Notes: generated from the sequence alone by a model not told the origin. A DNA stretch of 27,544 nt from CAZJYI01 sp964550025 (GCA_964550025.1 CAZJYI010000144.1:1-27544); one strand, 5' to 3'. Counted from the stretch's first letter, positions 1-9,589 are shown. Numbers and translations: made by a program.

Positions 1-148
1 GCGTCATGCCGTGGAAACGCACGTAGCGCACGACCCACTGACAGTAGGACTTCTCGGTGCGGATCGAGTAGTGCCGCATGCGCAGCTCGGCGCGTAGTTG
101 GTCGAGGAGCTTCGGCTTCCGCGGCTGTCCTGGTGAGACTTCGTGCAT
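1..148 (-). CDS. Integron-integrase-type tyrosine recombinase, N-terminal fragment (cut by window edge)
   Basis: Only the first 49 codons are in the window; the gene continues past the left edge. The peptide begins MHEVSPGQPRKPKLLDQLRA and goes on with RMRHYSIRTEKSYCQWVVRY, then VRFHG. This is the SAM-like DNA-binding N-terminus of phage/integron integrases, and the 'HYSIRTEKSY..W..RY..FHG' signature is the form seen in integron integrases (IntI) and their relatives. In that family the protein performs site-specific recombination between attI and attC sites; the catalytic R-H-R-Y residues would lie outside the window. The ATG at 148-146 is supported by an AAGGGGGG ribosome site 5 bases upstream and a promoter about 20 bases further. 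No attC or cassette is visible on the promoter side, so it may be a solitary integrase. A plain XerC/D-like recombinase is the alternative, less likely from the N-terminal signature. Confidence 0.82.
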   Translation of the reverse strand, partial: MHEVSPGQPRKPKLLDQLRAELRMRHYSIRTEKSYCQWVVRYVRFHGMT

Positions 149-153
149 GGTAA

Positions 154-161
154 CCCCCCTT
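154..161 (-). promoter_or_regulatory. Ribosome binding site of the integrase gene
   Basis: The minus strand reads AAGGGGGG here, five bases before the ATG at 148. It fixes the start of the truncated integrase. The leader from the predicted transcription start (about 167) is only about 20 bases. Confidence 0.6.
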
Positions 162-170
162 CTTTTGCGA

Positions 171-184
171 TGAACCATAGTTCA
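171..184. promoter_or_regulatory. SOS box-like operator 1 (GAAC-N4-GTTC), on the -10 of the integrase promoter
   Basis: The sequence TGAACCATAGTTCA has perfect TGAAC/GTTCA half-sites around four central bases. GAAC-N4-GTTC is the LexA recognition pattern known from Gram-positive-type LexA proteins. It covers the -10 hexamer of the integrase promoter, the classic position for repression. The LexA motif of this organism is not known from the window, so the assignment rests on motif form, duplication and position. Confidence 0.62.
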
Positions 185-202
185 CATTGCGCCCCATGTC
201 AA
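174..202 (-). promoter_or_regulatory. Sigma70-type promoter of the integrase gene
   Basis: Read on the minus strand, a perfect -35 TTGACA (202-197) is followed after exactly 17 bases by a -10 TATGGT (179-174). The spacing is optimal and the -10 differs from TATAAT at two positions. Transcription would start near 167 and run leftwards into the integrase. The -10 lies entirely within a GAAC-N4-GTTC palindrome (171-184), so a repressor bound there would block RNA polymerase. Confidence 0.7.
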
Positions 203-210
203 CACTTTTC

Positions 211-224
211 TGAACGTACGTTCA
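211..224. promoter_or_regulatory. SOS box-like operator 2 (perfect 14-bp palindrome GAAC-N4-GTTC)
   Basis: TGAACGTACGTTCA is a perfect 14-bp palindrome with the same half-sites as the box at 171-184. The two centres are exactly 40 bp apart, close to four helical turns, so dimers would sit on nearly the same DNA face. It lies upstream of the -35 of the integrase promoter and about 105 bases before the nuclease gene, so it could also influence the divergent operon. Confidence 0.6.
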
Positions 225-297
225 CCATTGCAGGCATCGCGAAAAAGCACTCGACCCGGCGCGGACTCTTCGTCATACTGCTGCCATAGTTGCACTC

Positions 298-310
298 ACG
301 CACAGTGCGT
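298..310. repeat. Short inverted repeat upstream of the nuclease gene
   Basis: ACGCAC and GTGCGT flank a single central A, 20 bases before the chosen ATG of the nuclease gene. It lies in a region where the plus-strand promoter should be, but I cannot identify convincing -35/-10 boxes. It could be an operator or chance. Confidence 0.25.
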
Positions 311-329
311 ATTGCATACGGGGAACGCA

Positions 330-972
330 ATGTCGGCATCGTCACAGAATGTCATTCACCGCGTCGGACGTTACATCGCCCGTCACAACATCACCGTGCT
401 GACGATCGTCCTGGCGAGTGCGGCGGCGTACTTCTACAGTGGGGCTTGCCGGCTGCGCGCGAAAACGAAGTTCAGCAATCCCGAGGCGTTTTCCGACGGG
501 GACGAGGTTACCATCACCGAAGTCATCGACGGGGACGACGTGCTCATCCGCGGCGAAGGGGGCGCACGGACGCGGACGCGCCTCCTGGGAATCGACACGT
601 TCAGCCCCACCCTCAGCGATCCCCTGCTCTCCGAGTACGGGAAGATCTGCATGCAACACCTCAAGGCCAGGGCCAAGGGCAAGAAGGTCCTGCTGCGGAT
701 TCCACAGCAGCAGCTCGGCAACACGGGTCGTCTCCTCGGGACCCTGTTCCTCAGGGAAGAGGGTCAGGATGAACCCATCGACATCGGCCTGGATCTCGTG
801 CGCAAAGGCTATGCGCTCGTGTACACGCGATACCCCTTCGCCGACATGGACGCCTACCTGGCCGTGGAGGCCGAGGCGCGGACAGCGAAGGCCGGCTTCT
901 GGAGCGATCCCAACGTCACCGCGCGCGCCGCGGCCCTGAAGATGCTCTGGGCGGAAGAGCGGGAGGCGAGCA

Positions 973-980
<8 letters not shown>
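330..980 (+). CDS. Membrane-anchored staphylococcal nuclease (SNase)-like protein with altered active site
   Basis: A 216-residue protein. Residues about 21-38 (ITVLTIVLASAAAYFYSG) form one membrane anchor or uncleaved signal, followed by an SNase OB-fold domain (about 60-195). Family hallmarks are VIDGD (Asp67, Asp69), RLLGIDT (Arg84, Asp89, Thr90) and the GR of GNTGRLLG (Arg134), which match S. aureus nuclease Asp19/21, Arg35, Asp40, Thr41 and Arg87. The position of catalytic Glu43 (normally DTPE) is serine here (DTFS, Ser92), so calcium-dependent phosphodiester cleavage may be weakened or lost. I chose the ATG at 330 because GGGGA lies 5 bases upstream and the signal anchor then sits at the N-terminus; a TTG at 228 would add 34 Cys/Ser-rich residues with no homology. 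The stop codon overlaps the start of the channel gene by 8 bases, so the two are translationally coupled. Location is inferred to be the outer face of the inner membrane or the periplasm. Confidence 0.8.
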
Positions 981-2028
<1,048 letters not shown>

Positions 2029-2269
2029 AGGCACGGGATGGAGATGGGTGAGGCCCACGGAGGGGATACACGACCCTCCCCGATCGTAATCGCACTCTCC
2101 CACGCACCGATCGTCACTCATCCCTGGGGCGATTGGTGAGGGGGAGGAGTGGGGTTACGATTGGGGAAGGGAAGGCGGATGCATGAGACCCTGGCCCGCG
2201 GCGGACCTCTCTTTGATGGCGCCGTTGCTGCGTAGCATTCTCTCGCGGACCACCTGATCCTGTCACGGA
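2029..2269. other. Convergent intergenic region, no gene seen
   Basis: These 241 bases separate the plus-strand channel gene from the minus-strand PATR gene. Besides the long inverted repeat at 2078-2166, there is a 7-bp hairpin (CTGATCC, loop TGTCAC, GGATCAG) at 2254-2273 that overlaps the stop codon of the minus-strand gene. I see no reading frame with coding features and no T-tract on either strand. Confidence 0.55.
2078..2166 (+). repeat. Long imperfect inverted repeat (36/37-nt arms, 16-nt loop) after the channel gene
   Basis: The left arm 2078-2113 pairs with the right arm 2130-2166 around a 16-base loop. Of 36 positions, 33 pair, with three mismatches and one bulged G. Three of the pairs are G-U wobbles that exist only in plus-strand RNA; on the minus strand they would be A-C mismatches. 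The stem is therefore strongest in the transcript of the nuclease-channel operon, just 50 bases past its stop. No U-tract follows, so this is not a textbook terminator. It may be a 3' stabiliser, a bidirectional transcription barrier or the relic of a small mobile element. A smaller GGAGGG/CCCTCC hairpin (2059-2079) abuts it. Confidence 0.6.
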
Positions 2270-2273
2270 TCAG
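2254..2273 (-). terminator. Possible 3' hairpin of the 2431-residue PATR protein gene
   Basis: A perfect 7-bp stem CTGATCC/GGATCAG with a 6-base loop spans the TGA stop codon (2272-2270) of the minus-strand gene. No U-tract follows, so intrinsic termination is doubtful. It may protect the 3' end of the mRNA. Confidence 0.25.
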
Positions 2274-5200
2274 CGCACGATCAGCAGGGTTGACGGGGCA
2301 CTGGGCCGCAGGGCCACGTCATTGCCGCCGGTCCACTCCCCGGTCTCGGAGTCGGCCGTGTAGCTGATGGCGAACTCGCGCGCTGTTCCGCCATAGGCCA
2401 GGCGAATCGTGCTGCCCTGCGCCAACCCGTCGAACGTGCCCTGCACGGGGTCCATGCCGTCATTGACGATGATGCACCACGTGTCGCTGCGTCCCGGCCG
2501 ATACATCAGCTCGACATCCAGGACCGATGCCCCAAGGGAAACGGTGCCGTTCACCACGAGCTGCGCGTAGTCCCCCACGGTTGCCCCGCCAAGCACGACG
2601 CGGTTCGTAGCGCCCGATGCCAGCGAGAGATCGCCGATCGTCATCGTGCCGGGGCCGGCATGTCCGGCCGCGAGAGTTCCGGCGGCCGCCACGTTGACGG
2701 CACTGTGGATCGTGCCCCTGCCGGCCAGCGTGCCACCCGCATTGACCGTGTAGGCCTGGCCATTGGTGTGCGATCCGTTCACGACCAGTACGCCGCCATT
2801 GACCGTAGTCGGCCCGGCATAGGTGTTGGTTCCCGACAGGATCTGCGTACCGGCACCCACCTTGACGAGGTGGATGCGTCCGGCATCGGGCGTGTTGTTG
2901 GTCAGCGTCCCTGTGCCGCGAATGGTGCCCGAGAATTCGCCCGAGCCGTTGGCGACACCAACGGTCAGCGGCATGTCAAGCTGACCGGCTATGTGGAACG
3001 AGTTATGAACCTCCCCACCCCCGTCCAGCGAATCGATCCAGACCGGGTCGACCCGAACATCGAGGACGCCGTTTGTCTCCACGGTCACGTCGGCCGTGCA
3101 ACCGCTCCAGTCGGTGCGGTCGTAGGCGCTGGCCAGGATGCCGGCACGGATGATGATGTGTCCGTGGAACGCCCGTGGCGAAGCATAGTCGAACTGAAAC
3201 CACCCGGAACCCTCCTTGATCAGCGTCCCGGACCCGGTCACTGCAACAAACTGCCGCCAGCGGTCCAGCGCCGCATCGGAGTTGACGATCACGGTGCAGT
3301 TGGACGCAATGTGTATCGGGCTCGAACCGAACGTCACCTCACCCCCGACACCGGGCCTGGGATACAGGTTTACGAAGTTCACTGTTCCGCCATTGACGGT
3401 TGTCGGCCCCGTGTAGTTGACTTTGTTGTTGCCGTTCACGCGCCCAAGGGTCAGCATGCCGCTGCCCTCCTTGGTCAGACCGAACGTTCCCGTGCTGTCA
3501 CCCGAGACCTTGTCGCGAATATGGCCGTTGAAGACATAGTCCTCGTCATGCACGACCGTTAGCACGCCGCCGTTGGTGATACCCGCGTCGGCCTCGGTGT
3601 TCTCGAGCACGCCTCCGCCGGTCCCGCTGAAGCCCGCGATTGTCTCGCTGTGCCCCATGAGTTTGAGGTAGGACCAGTTGCCCCAGCCGGACGCAAAGGT
3701 GAGCGTGGCCGAGTCCGGAACCTGGTTGGAATCGCCCAGTTGTACCCAGGCCGTCCCGGCACCGCTGCTCCCGATCTGCAGGTCGCCCGGAATGGCATTC
3801 ACACCGGCCGGCTTATCCAGCACCAGAACGCCGCCCCCGTTGTGCACGGTGGTCGTGCCGGCATACGTGTTGGCCTGATCGCCCGCGAAGACAATCGTGC
3901 CGGGAAGACGCTTTGCCAGTGTATAGGGGCCGCTGACGGTCCCGTTGACAGTGAGTACGCCCGATTGCGCACTGATGTAGCTGTCGCCGACCAGGACAAC
4001 GTCGCCCCCCCACGTGTTGCTCCCCGACCAGCTGCAAAACCCGCCACGGCTGTTGTCCTGACCCAACCCGGTGATCTCGACATCCCAGCCGCTCACGGTT
4101 ACCGCCGCCCCTTCAAGCTGCAGAGTGGCCCCGGCGGCCACGGGGACGCGACGGGGGGAATTGCCCAGCGCCGAGTCGTTGCGCAACACAAGGTAGCCGT
4201 CATCCACCACCGTCGCACCGGCATACGTGTTGGACCCGTCCAGGTACAAGGGCTGCGGTGCAATCTTCGTGATCCCGCCGCTGCCGCCGATAGGACCCGA
4301 TACCGTCATGGCCCCACCGCCGTTGTTGCCCGATGTGTTGATCACCGTATCCGCATTCAGAAGGAAGCTCCCCATCCAGTTGGGCGCCCCGCCGCCGTGG
4401 TTCTGCAGCACGCCGCCGTTCATCACGACCGGCATGTTCAGCGTGTAAGCGCCATAGCTCCCGATGCTGCCTCCCGTCTCAACGTAGTTGACCATGGCCG
4501 CCGTGGCGCTGTTTGTGCGGTGGAAGGACTCGTACTTGATGTAGCCCTCATTGATCTTCACGGACGCTATGCCCGTGAGCATTTCGGGACGTATGCAGAT
4601 CTCGCAGGGACCGGCCTTGGTCAGGCGGTACCCGCCGCCGTCAAGCCACGTCCCGAGACCACCGCTGCCGATGTCCCAGCGGTTCAGTCCACCGAGCGTC
4701 GTGTCGCCGGTGAAGGTCATCCCACCCACGCTGGCGAAGTTGCCGAGCCCGCCCCCCGTGTTCACCACGACGCCCTGGCCGGCAACACCGGCCCCCTCCA
4801 CCGTGAAACGGTAGTTGCGCGTGGCATCCCCCACGTGCATGCCCCGGAAGTCGAACACCGCGCCGTCGACAACGCTAACGGGGGCATTCGACGGCAGGGC
4901 CGAGCCATGACCGAGCGCCAACACGCCGTTGCTGACGATCGTCCCGCCGCTGTAGCTGTTGGTCGGGTAGCTGAGGGTCAGCGTGCCGCTGCCCGCGTGC
5001 ACGACGGTGCCTGTCCCCACGAGCTCGTTCACGATGGCAATGTCATCCATCCGGCTGAACACGAGGCTCGCGTCGTTCGTGACCGTCCCCGGGCCCAGGC
5101 TCCCGGTCCGAGCGCCGTCCCCCACCTGCAGCGCGCCGCCCTCGATCTCGGTCCGACCGCTGTAACTGTTGTTTCCGATCAGCGTCAGGCGGGCCGCACC

Positions 5201-8200
5201 CCGCTTCTTCAGCCCCACCGCTCCGGCAATCGGTTCGCCGCCAAAGTGGTAGTCGTTGGTCGAATTGTCAACGACCAGCGCCCCGGGCGCCACCAGGTCC
5301 GCAACGGCCACGTTGAAGCGCGTCGCCGTGTCGTCGAATCGCACGGCATCGCCGCTCATGAACGTACTGTTCGATCCGCCCGGCGTCGTCTGCCAGTTGG
5401 CGGTAGCATCGACGTCCCACCGGTCGTCAACATGGCCTTTCCACACAAGGTCGGCCGGCGGCGAAACGTCGCTGACAACAAGCTCAACCATCGTGCTCAC
5501 CGTGTTGTTGGTCAGCACCGCGGTCATGCGCCCTGCAAAGGTGCGCGCCAGCACCAACGCCAAATACCCGTCACCGGCTATCCCGTTCGTGTAGTCGATC
5601 AGTGCGTACGTGCCATTGGTCGCCGGCCCCGAGAACACGAGGTCGACCTCGTTGGTCTCGGTGGTTGCCAGGGCGCCTCTGACGTCGAGCGACGGTGTGC
5701 GCCCGTTGAGCATGCACGCCAGGCCGGCATCGGCTTCGAGCGTGGCATTGTTGAGCGCGAGCGTGCCGGGCGTGCTCGCGGAAGCCGGACCAAGAACGGC
5801 CCCCGGCCTGACCGCGACGGGCGAGTTGGAGATCACGCCGGTTCCCCACAGGTGACCCGCGGCGACAATGGTAGCCCCCGTGTGCGTATTCACCCCGTGC
5901 AGCAGCAGTTCCCCGGTGCCCTGCTTGCGGAAGCCGCCGCTGCCCGAGAAACCGGTATCGATGGTCGCCGTGCGATCGGCAGCAACATCGAAGACCAGGC
6001 CGGTTGTATTCAGGGTAAACGTGCTCAGGGCGCCGACATGCAGATCGGCATCCGCGTCATAGTTGGCTATCGTTCCGCCGTTCCAGTTGAAGGTGCGCGT
6101 CGCCGCCCCGGCTCCCGGGCCGATGCCAACCGCCCGGAGCGTGCCGCTATTCAGCGTAAACGTCGATGTCACCGTCCCGTTCGCCCGCCGGCCGAGCACC
6201 AGGTCCTCAACCTTGATCGTACCGCCGTCGAGGGACGCCACTCCCACCGCACCGCCCGTGCCGGAGGAATCGGCCACCACGATCGCCTCGGCCTCCAGCC
6301 TGCCGCCGCCCATGTAGAACCACCCCCGGGCCGTCGTGCCGTACCCGTTGCGCCCGATCAGCAGGGTCTCGACCAGGGCGTCCAAAGTGCTCGCCCCGGC
6401 AACACCCGTCATCAGGTCCAGTGTGCCCTGGCTCTGCGTGTAGTTGCTGGAATTGCTCGCCAGGGTCACGTTGGCACGACTCGAACCGCCCGAGGTACCG
6501 CGAACAACGAGTACAGGATTCAGCAACCCATCCCGAAACTGCAATGTCCCGTAAGCCTGGTTCGACCCAAGCTGGATCGCGTCCGCATGGATCACGTTGG
6601 TCTGCCCCAGGTACACCTTGCCGCTGTTTCCGGTTGCCGCCGACACGTTGCGCCCAACATCGCCCACACCGAACCGTGACGCCGTAATCGCGTTTGTTCG
6701 GGCCAGATCCATGATCCCTGACGCCCACCCACCCCCTACCCCGACAGCACGCCCACCGACACTGAAGGGGCGCTTCGGGGCATCATACGCGAGGTCTGAC
6801 AGGCCGCCCATATCCAGTGTCTTTGTGCCTCCGGCTCCCGTCCCACCAAGAGCCATCCCGACAGCGCTGAACATCAGCCTGCCACCGCCGGACACGGTAC
6901 CGGTTCGCCCCCCGGCCACGTCGACGGCCGCAACCTGTTGATCGCCGTCCAACACAAGTGTGCCCAACACGCCGAACCGAACGGCGCTATTGGTCGCGAG
7001 GCGGTGGTCGCCGCCGCTGAGCCGAAGTGTCCCTCCCTCCACGCTCGTGCGTGAATGCGTGCTCCGGCCGATCAGCGTCAGCGTACCACCGCCGGACTTG
7101 GCCAGCGTCAGCGTGCCATCCCCCGCGCCCTCGCCAAACGTTCCGGAGAAGGTTGCATCGGTCGTGGAGCTCACTGTCAGGGTAGCGGCGTCGGGCGAGC
7201 CGTTCGTCACACGACCGCCGCTGCCGCCCGCGTCATGCAGCGACCGCACGGTATGCGCGCCGCCGTTTACATCGAGCGTGCCGTTCGCGGCAACCCCCAG
7301 GGTCACGGCATTCGCCGCGGGCGCCGGCAGGTCGTAGCGCCACTTCTCAAGGAGGTATTCCTCGACGGCCTCGCGCTCCGCATCTGAGAGCACGCGGTCG
7401 TAGACGAGCAGCTCGGCAATCTCGCCCGACGAATGCTCGATATTGTCCTGGTATCCGCCGCCCAACCGCAAGCCGTGGGGGCCGGCTACGCCCACGGTAC
7501 TCGATGCGAGCAACTGGCCGTCACGGTAAAACCTGGACGGGGCGTTTGTCCCTGAAATGAGCGCCTCGTACAGGCAGGCCCGCGTGCCGACGAACGTGCC
7601 GCTGTTGTGGACCCACTGCATGAAGTACGCGTCATCGCGCGTTCCGCCATGGTAACCGAGCAGCCAGTTGTTTGCCTGGGCGGTGAGCAGTCGGTAGCTG
7701 GCCGCACCCGTCATACGCGAAACATACAGCACCGTGACCGGTGCGGCAAAGTCGTGCGTGTTGTACAGGATGGACTTGGCGGCGCTGTTGTTGCCATGAA
7801 AACGTACGGTCGGCAGTCCGTTGAAGTGCGGGCTCGAGTCAACAAACGTCGGCAGCGATGCGTCACTGGCATAGCCGATGAAATCGCCGACCCCCCCCGT
7901 CACGGCCTTGTTCACCCACGTATTGAGCTCCGCCCCGCCCGGCGGGCTCGTCCCGTCGCCGTTGACGTCCGTGGCGTCCAACCACACCACGTAGCCCCCC
8001 ACGGGCGGGGGCGGCGACATTGGAACGCTCTCGCCGGAGATCCGGAGAACACCGTTTGAGATCGTCATGTCCCGACGAATAGTCCCGAAGTCGGGCAACG
8101 ACAGAACACCGTCCCCCTCCTTTGTCAGGCCGCCGCCACCCGCGAGGCGGCGACGCACCGCCAACGTCTCGCCCGCGGCAACCGTCCAAACCTGGTCGGC

Positions 8201-9565
8201 GTCGAGATCGACGGTCGCATCAATGACCGCGCCCTTGTTGGCGGCAATGCCCTCCGCGCCGACGACGACGGTCCCGTTGGACAACGTATGGTCCGCGCCA
8301 TCCAGCCGCAGGCCTGCCGTCACGACCCTTCCTTTGACTTCGAGGACCGCCGGCCCATCGGCGATGAACGCCGCCGTGTCGCCCGTCAACCACGCCTGAA
8401 GGGGATCCGATCCCCCCGGGACATCGCTCCACAGCGGCGTGGTCGCATCCCATGCCCCGCCGCCGCCCTGCAAGCCGGCATCCGCGGCCGTGTCCCAGTA
8501 ACGCGGATCTCCAGTGTCCGTAACGGGGCCGTAAGTGGCAAAGGCTGCCGGTTCCGTCATCATCGTCGCGCACGCCCAAACCCAGTTGGACGAACGCGTC
8601 ACATCGCTCAAACGAATCTCATCCAGGAACCCATCCCAGCTATCGGCAAGGTCGTGGCGGTGGCCGATGTACCAGCCGTTGACCCCAACCGGCAGCGAGA
8701 GATTGAAGTCGGCCGACACAGCGACCTGCACGCCGTCGCGGTAGAGACGTAGAAAATGCCCATCGTAGGTTGCGGCGACGTGGACCCAGCGGTCCAGCGG
8801 GAACCGTGCTGCCTCGACTACCGTGTGCCAGGTACCGTCATAGAACCCCGCCGCCAGCACTCCGTTATTGCAGTACAACTCGATCTCGACGTTGCCGTCC
8901 CCCGCGTAGCGCTCGGTGATGATCCCCTGCCACGCCCCTGCGGCAGCCCTCAGGTGCGCGATCCCCATGACCGTCACACTATCCGCCAACCCGGAAGGCC
9001 CCGCGGGCAGCGACAGCCAGTTGTTGCCGGACGGGAACTCCTGGGCTTCTCCAACAATCCCCCCGGCATCGACGTTTCCTCCCGACGTTCCATCATAGCC
9101 GTTGGCCGTTGAATCCAGGGCATTGCTCTCATTCATGTGCCAGACACCGCTGAAGCCCTCGCCCCAGGTGGAACCGTCAGTGGCGTAGCCGGGAGCGGCC
9201 GTGTTGGACGCGTTGCCGAAGTGGGCCCAGATGGACGTTCCGCTTTCCAACCGCGGCACTTTCACCCATACCATCGACGTGCCGTTGGTGTCCCACGTGT
9301 CGACTTCGTGCGCCAGGAGGGAAACGCCGTCACCGTCCGTGAAACGCAAGTCGCCGCCGTCCGGGGACACGCAGAGCGCTGCCACCGTCGGGCCCAGCTC
9401 GACCAGCGCCGGGAAATTGGTCAGCGTTTCGGTTCTGTCATAGCCGCTGAACGTGATCTGCATGCGGTGAGCGAAATCGTCGGGCGTCAGGACCTCACCG
9501 GGTGCAAGCCCGGGCAACAACAGCAGAGCCACGTACGCAACGCGGAGGAAACAACGAACGCGCAT
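2270..9565 (-). CDS. Secreted DUF2341-LamG protein with PATR beta-helix repeats (2431 aa)
   Basis: This is a large exported protein of a type common in Verrucomicrobiota, Kiritimatiellota and Planctomycetes, with probable surface or carbohydrate-binding roles; no substrate can be named. In order: signal peptide (MRVRCFLRVAYVALLLLPGL, about 1-24); DUF2341 (about 27-125, with LTNFPAL and DLRFTDGDG); LamG/ConA lectin-like fold (about 140-345); start of the PATR region (RYWDT, about 352); an embedded second ConA-like domain (GYVVWLDATDVNGDG to LSDAEREAVEEYLLEKW, about 519-746); then PATR strands such as NTYAGPTTVNGG to a C-terminal domain with GTFDGLAQG and GGNDVAL. It ends TLLIVR, with no autotransporter barrel, PEP-CTERM or LPXTG. 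The ATG at 9565 gives a proper signal peptide and has GGGGGTGA just upstream; a longer frame to 9799 only translates the intergenic repeats. It is a full-length paralogue of the C-terminal half of its upstream neighbour. Confidence 0.85.
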   Translation of the reverse strand: MRVRCFLRVAYVALLLLPGLAPGEVLTPDDFAHRMQITFSGYDRTETLTNFPALVELGPTVAALCVSPDGGDLRFTDGDGVSLLAHEVDTWDTNGTSMVWVKVPRLESGTSIWAHFGNASNTAAPGYATDGSTWGEGFSGVWHMNESNALDSTANGYDGTSGGNVDAGGIVGEAQEFPSGNNWLSLPAGPSGLADSVTVMGIAHLRAAAGAWQGIITERYAGDGNVEIELYCNNGVLAAGFYDGTWHTVVEAARFPLDRWVHVAATYDGHFLRLYRDGVQVAVSADFNLSLPVGVNGWYIGHRHDLADSWDGFLDEIRLSDVTRSSNWVWACATMMTEPAAFATYGPVTDTGDPRYWDTAADAGLQGGGGAWDATTPLWSDVPGGSDPLQAWLTGDTAAFIADGPAVLEVKGRVVTAGLRLDGADHTLSNGTVVVGAEGIAANKGAVIDATVDLDADQVWTVAAGETLAVRRRLAGGGGLTKEGDGVLSLPDFGTIRRDMTISNGVLRISGESVPMSPPPPVGGYVVWLDATDVNGDGTSPPGGAELNTWVNKAVTGGVGDFIGYASDASLPTFVDSSPHFNGLPTVRFHGNNSAAKSILYNTHDFAAPVTVLYVSRMTGAASYRLLTAQANNWLLGYHGGTRDDAYFMQWVHNSGTFVGTRACLYEALISGTNAPSRFYRDGQLLASSTVGVAGPHGLRLGGGYQDNIEHSSGEIAELLVYDRVLSDAEREAVEEYLLEKWRYDLPAPAANAVTLGVAANGTLDVNGGAHTVRSLHDAGGSGGRVTNGSPDAATLTVSSTTDATFSGTFGEGAGDGTLTLAKSGGGTLTLIGRSTHSRTSVEGGTLRLSGGDHRLATNSAVRFGVLGTLVLDGDQQVAAVDVAGGRTGTVSGGGRLMFSAVGMALGGTGAGGTKTLDMGGLSDLAYDAPKRPFSVGGRAVGVGGGWASGIMDLARTNAITASRFGVGDVGRNVSAATGNSGKVYLGQTNVIHADAIQLGSNQAYGTLQFRDGLLNPVLVVRGTSGGSSRANVTLASNSSNYTQSQGTLDLMTGVAGASTLDALVETLLIGRNGYGTTARGWFYMGGGRLEAEAIVVADSSGTGGAVGVASLDGGTIKVEDLVLGRRANGTVTSTFTLNSGTLRAVGIGPGAGAATRTFNWNGGTIANYDADADLHVGALSTFTLNTTGLVFDVAADRTATIDTGFSGSGGFRKQGTGELLLHGVNTHTGATIVAAGHLWGTGVISNSPVAVRPGAVLGPASASTPGTLALNNATLEADAGLACMLNGRTPSLDVRGALATTETNEVDLVFSGPATNGTYALIDYTNGIAGDGYLALVLARTFAGRMTAVLTNNTVSTMVELVVSDVSPPADLVWKGHVDDRWDVDATANWQTTPGGSNSTFMSGDAVRFDDTATRFNVAVADLVAPGALVVDNSTNDYHFGGEPIAGAVGLKKRGAARLTLIGNNSYSGRTEIEGGALQVGDGARTGSLGPGTVTNDASLVFSRMDDIAIVNELVGTGTVVHAGSGTLTLSYPTNSYSGGTIVSNGVLALGHGSALPSNAPVSVVDGAVFDFRGMHVGDATRNYRFTVEGAGVAGQGVVVNTGGGLGNFASVGGMTFTGDTTLGGLNRWDIGSGGLGTWLDGGGYRLTKAGPCEICIRPEMLTGIASVKINEGYIKYESFHRTNSATAAMVNYVETGGSIGSYGAYTLNMPVVMNGGVLQNHGGGAPNWMGSFLLNADTVINTSGNNGGGAMTVSGPIGGSGGITKIAPQPLYLDGSNTYAGATVVDDGYLVLRNDSALGNSPRRVPVAAGATLQLEGAAVTVSGWDVEITGLGQDNSRGGFCSWSGSNTWGGDVVLVGDSYISAQSGVLTVNGTVSGPYTLAKRLPGTIVFAGDQANTYAGTTTVHNGGGVLVLDKPAGVNAIPGDLQIGSSGAGTAWVQLGDSNQVPDSATLTFASGWGNWSYLKLMGHSETIAGFSGTGGGVLENTEADAGITNGGVLTVVHDEDYVFNGHIRDKVSGDSTGTFGLTKEGSGMLTLGRVNGNNKVNYTGPTTVNGGTVNFVNLYPRPGVGGEVTFGSSPIHIASNCTVIVNSDAALDRWRQFVAVTGSGTLIKEGSGWFQFDYASPRAFHGHIIIRAGILASAYDRTDWSGCTADVTVETNGVLDVRVDPVWIDSLDGGGEVHNSFHIAGQLDMPLTVGVANGSGEFSGTIRGTGTLTNNTPDAGRIHLVKVGAGTQILSGTNTYAGPTTVNGGVLVVNGSHTNGQAYTVNAGGTLAGRGTIHSAVNVAAAGTLAAGHAGPGTMTIGDLSLASGATNRVVLGGATVGDYAQLVVNGTVSLGASVLDVELMYRPGRSDTWCIIVNDGMDPVQGTFDGLAQGSTIRLAYGGTAREFAISYTADSETGEWTGGNDVALRPSAPSTLLIVR

Positions 9566-9589
9566 ACTCACCCCCAGACTCTTTGCCGT

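Noticed and set aside
228..329. TTG start at 228 for the nuclease
   Set aside because: It would add 34 residues without homology before the membrane anchor. The ATG at 330 has a better ribosome site and puts the anchor at the N-terminus.
2078..2166. attC site of an integron cassette
   Set aside because: The size and imperfect pairing fit, but the arms lack the RYYYAAC and GTTRRRY core boxes at their ends.
3650..6679. A 1009-residue open frame on the plus strand opposite the 2431-residue gene
   Set aside because: It is antisense to a gene with clear domains. Its product is Arg/His/Ala/Val-rich with no recognisable domain, as expected from the complement of GC-rich Gly/Thr/Asn repeat codons.
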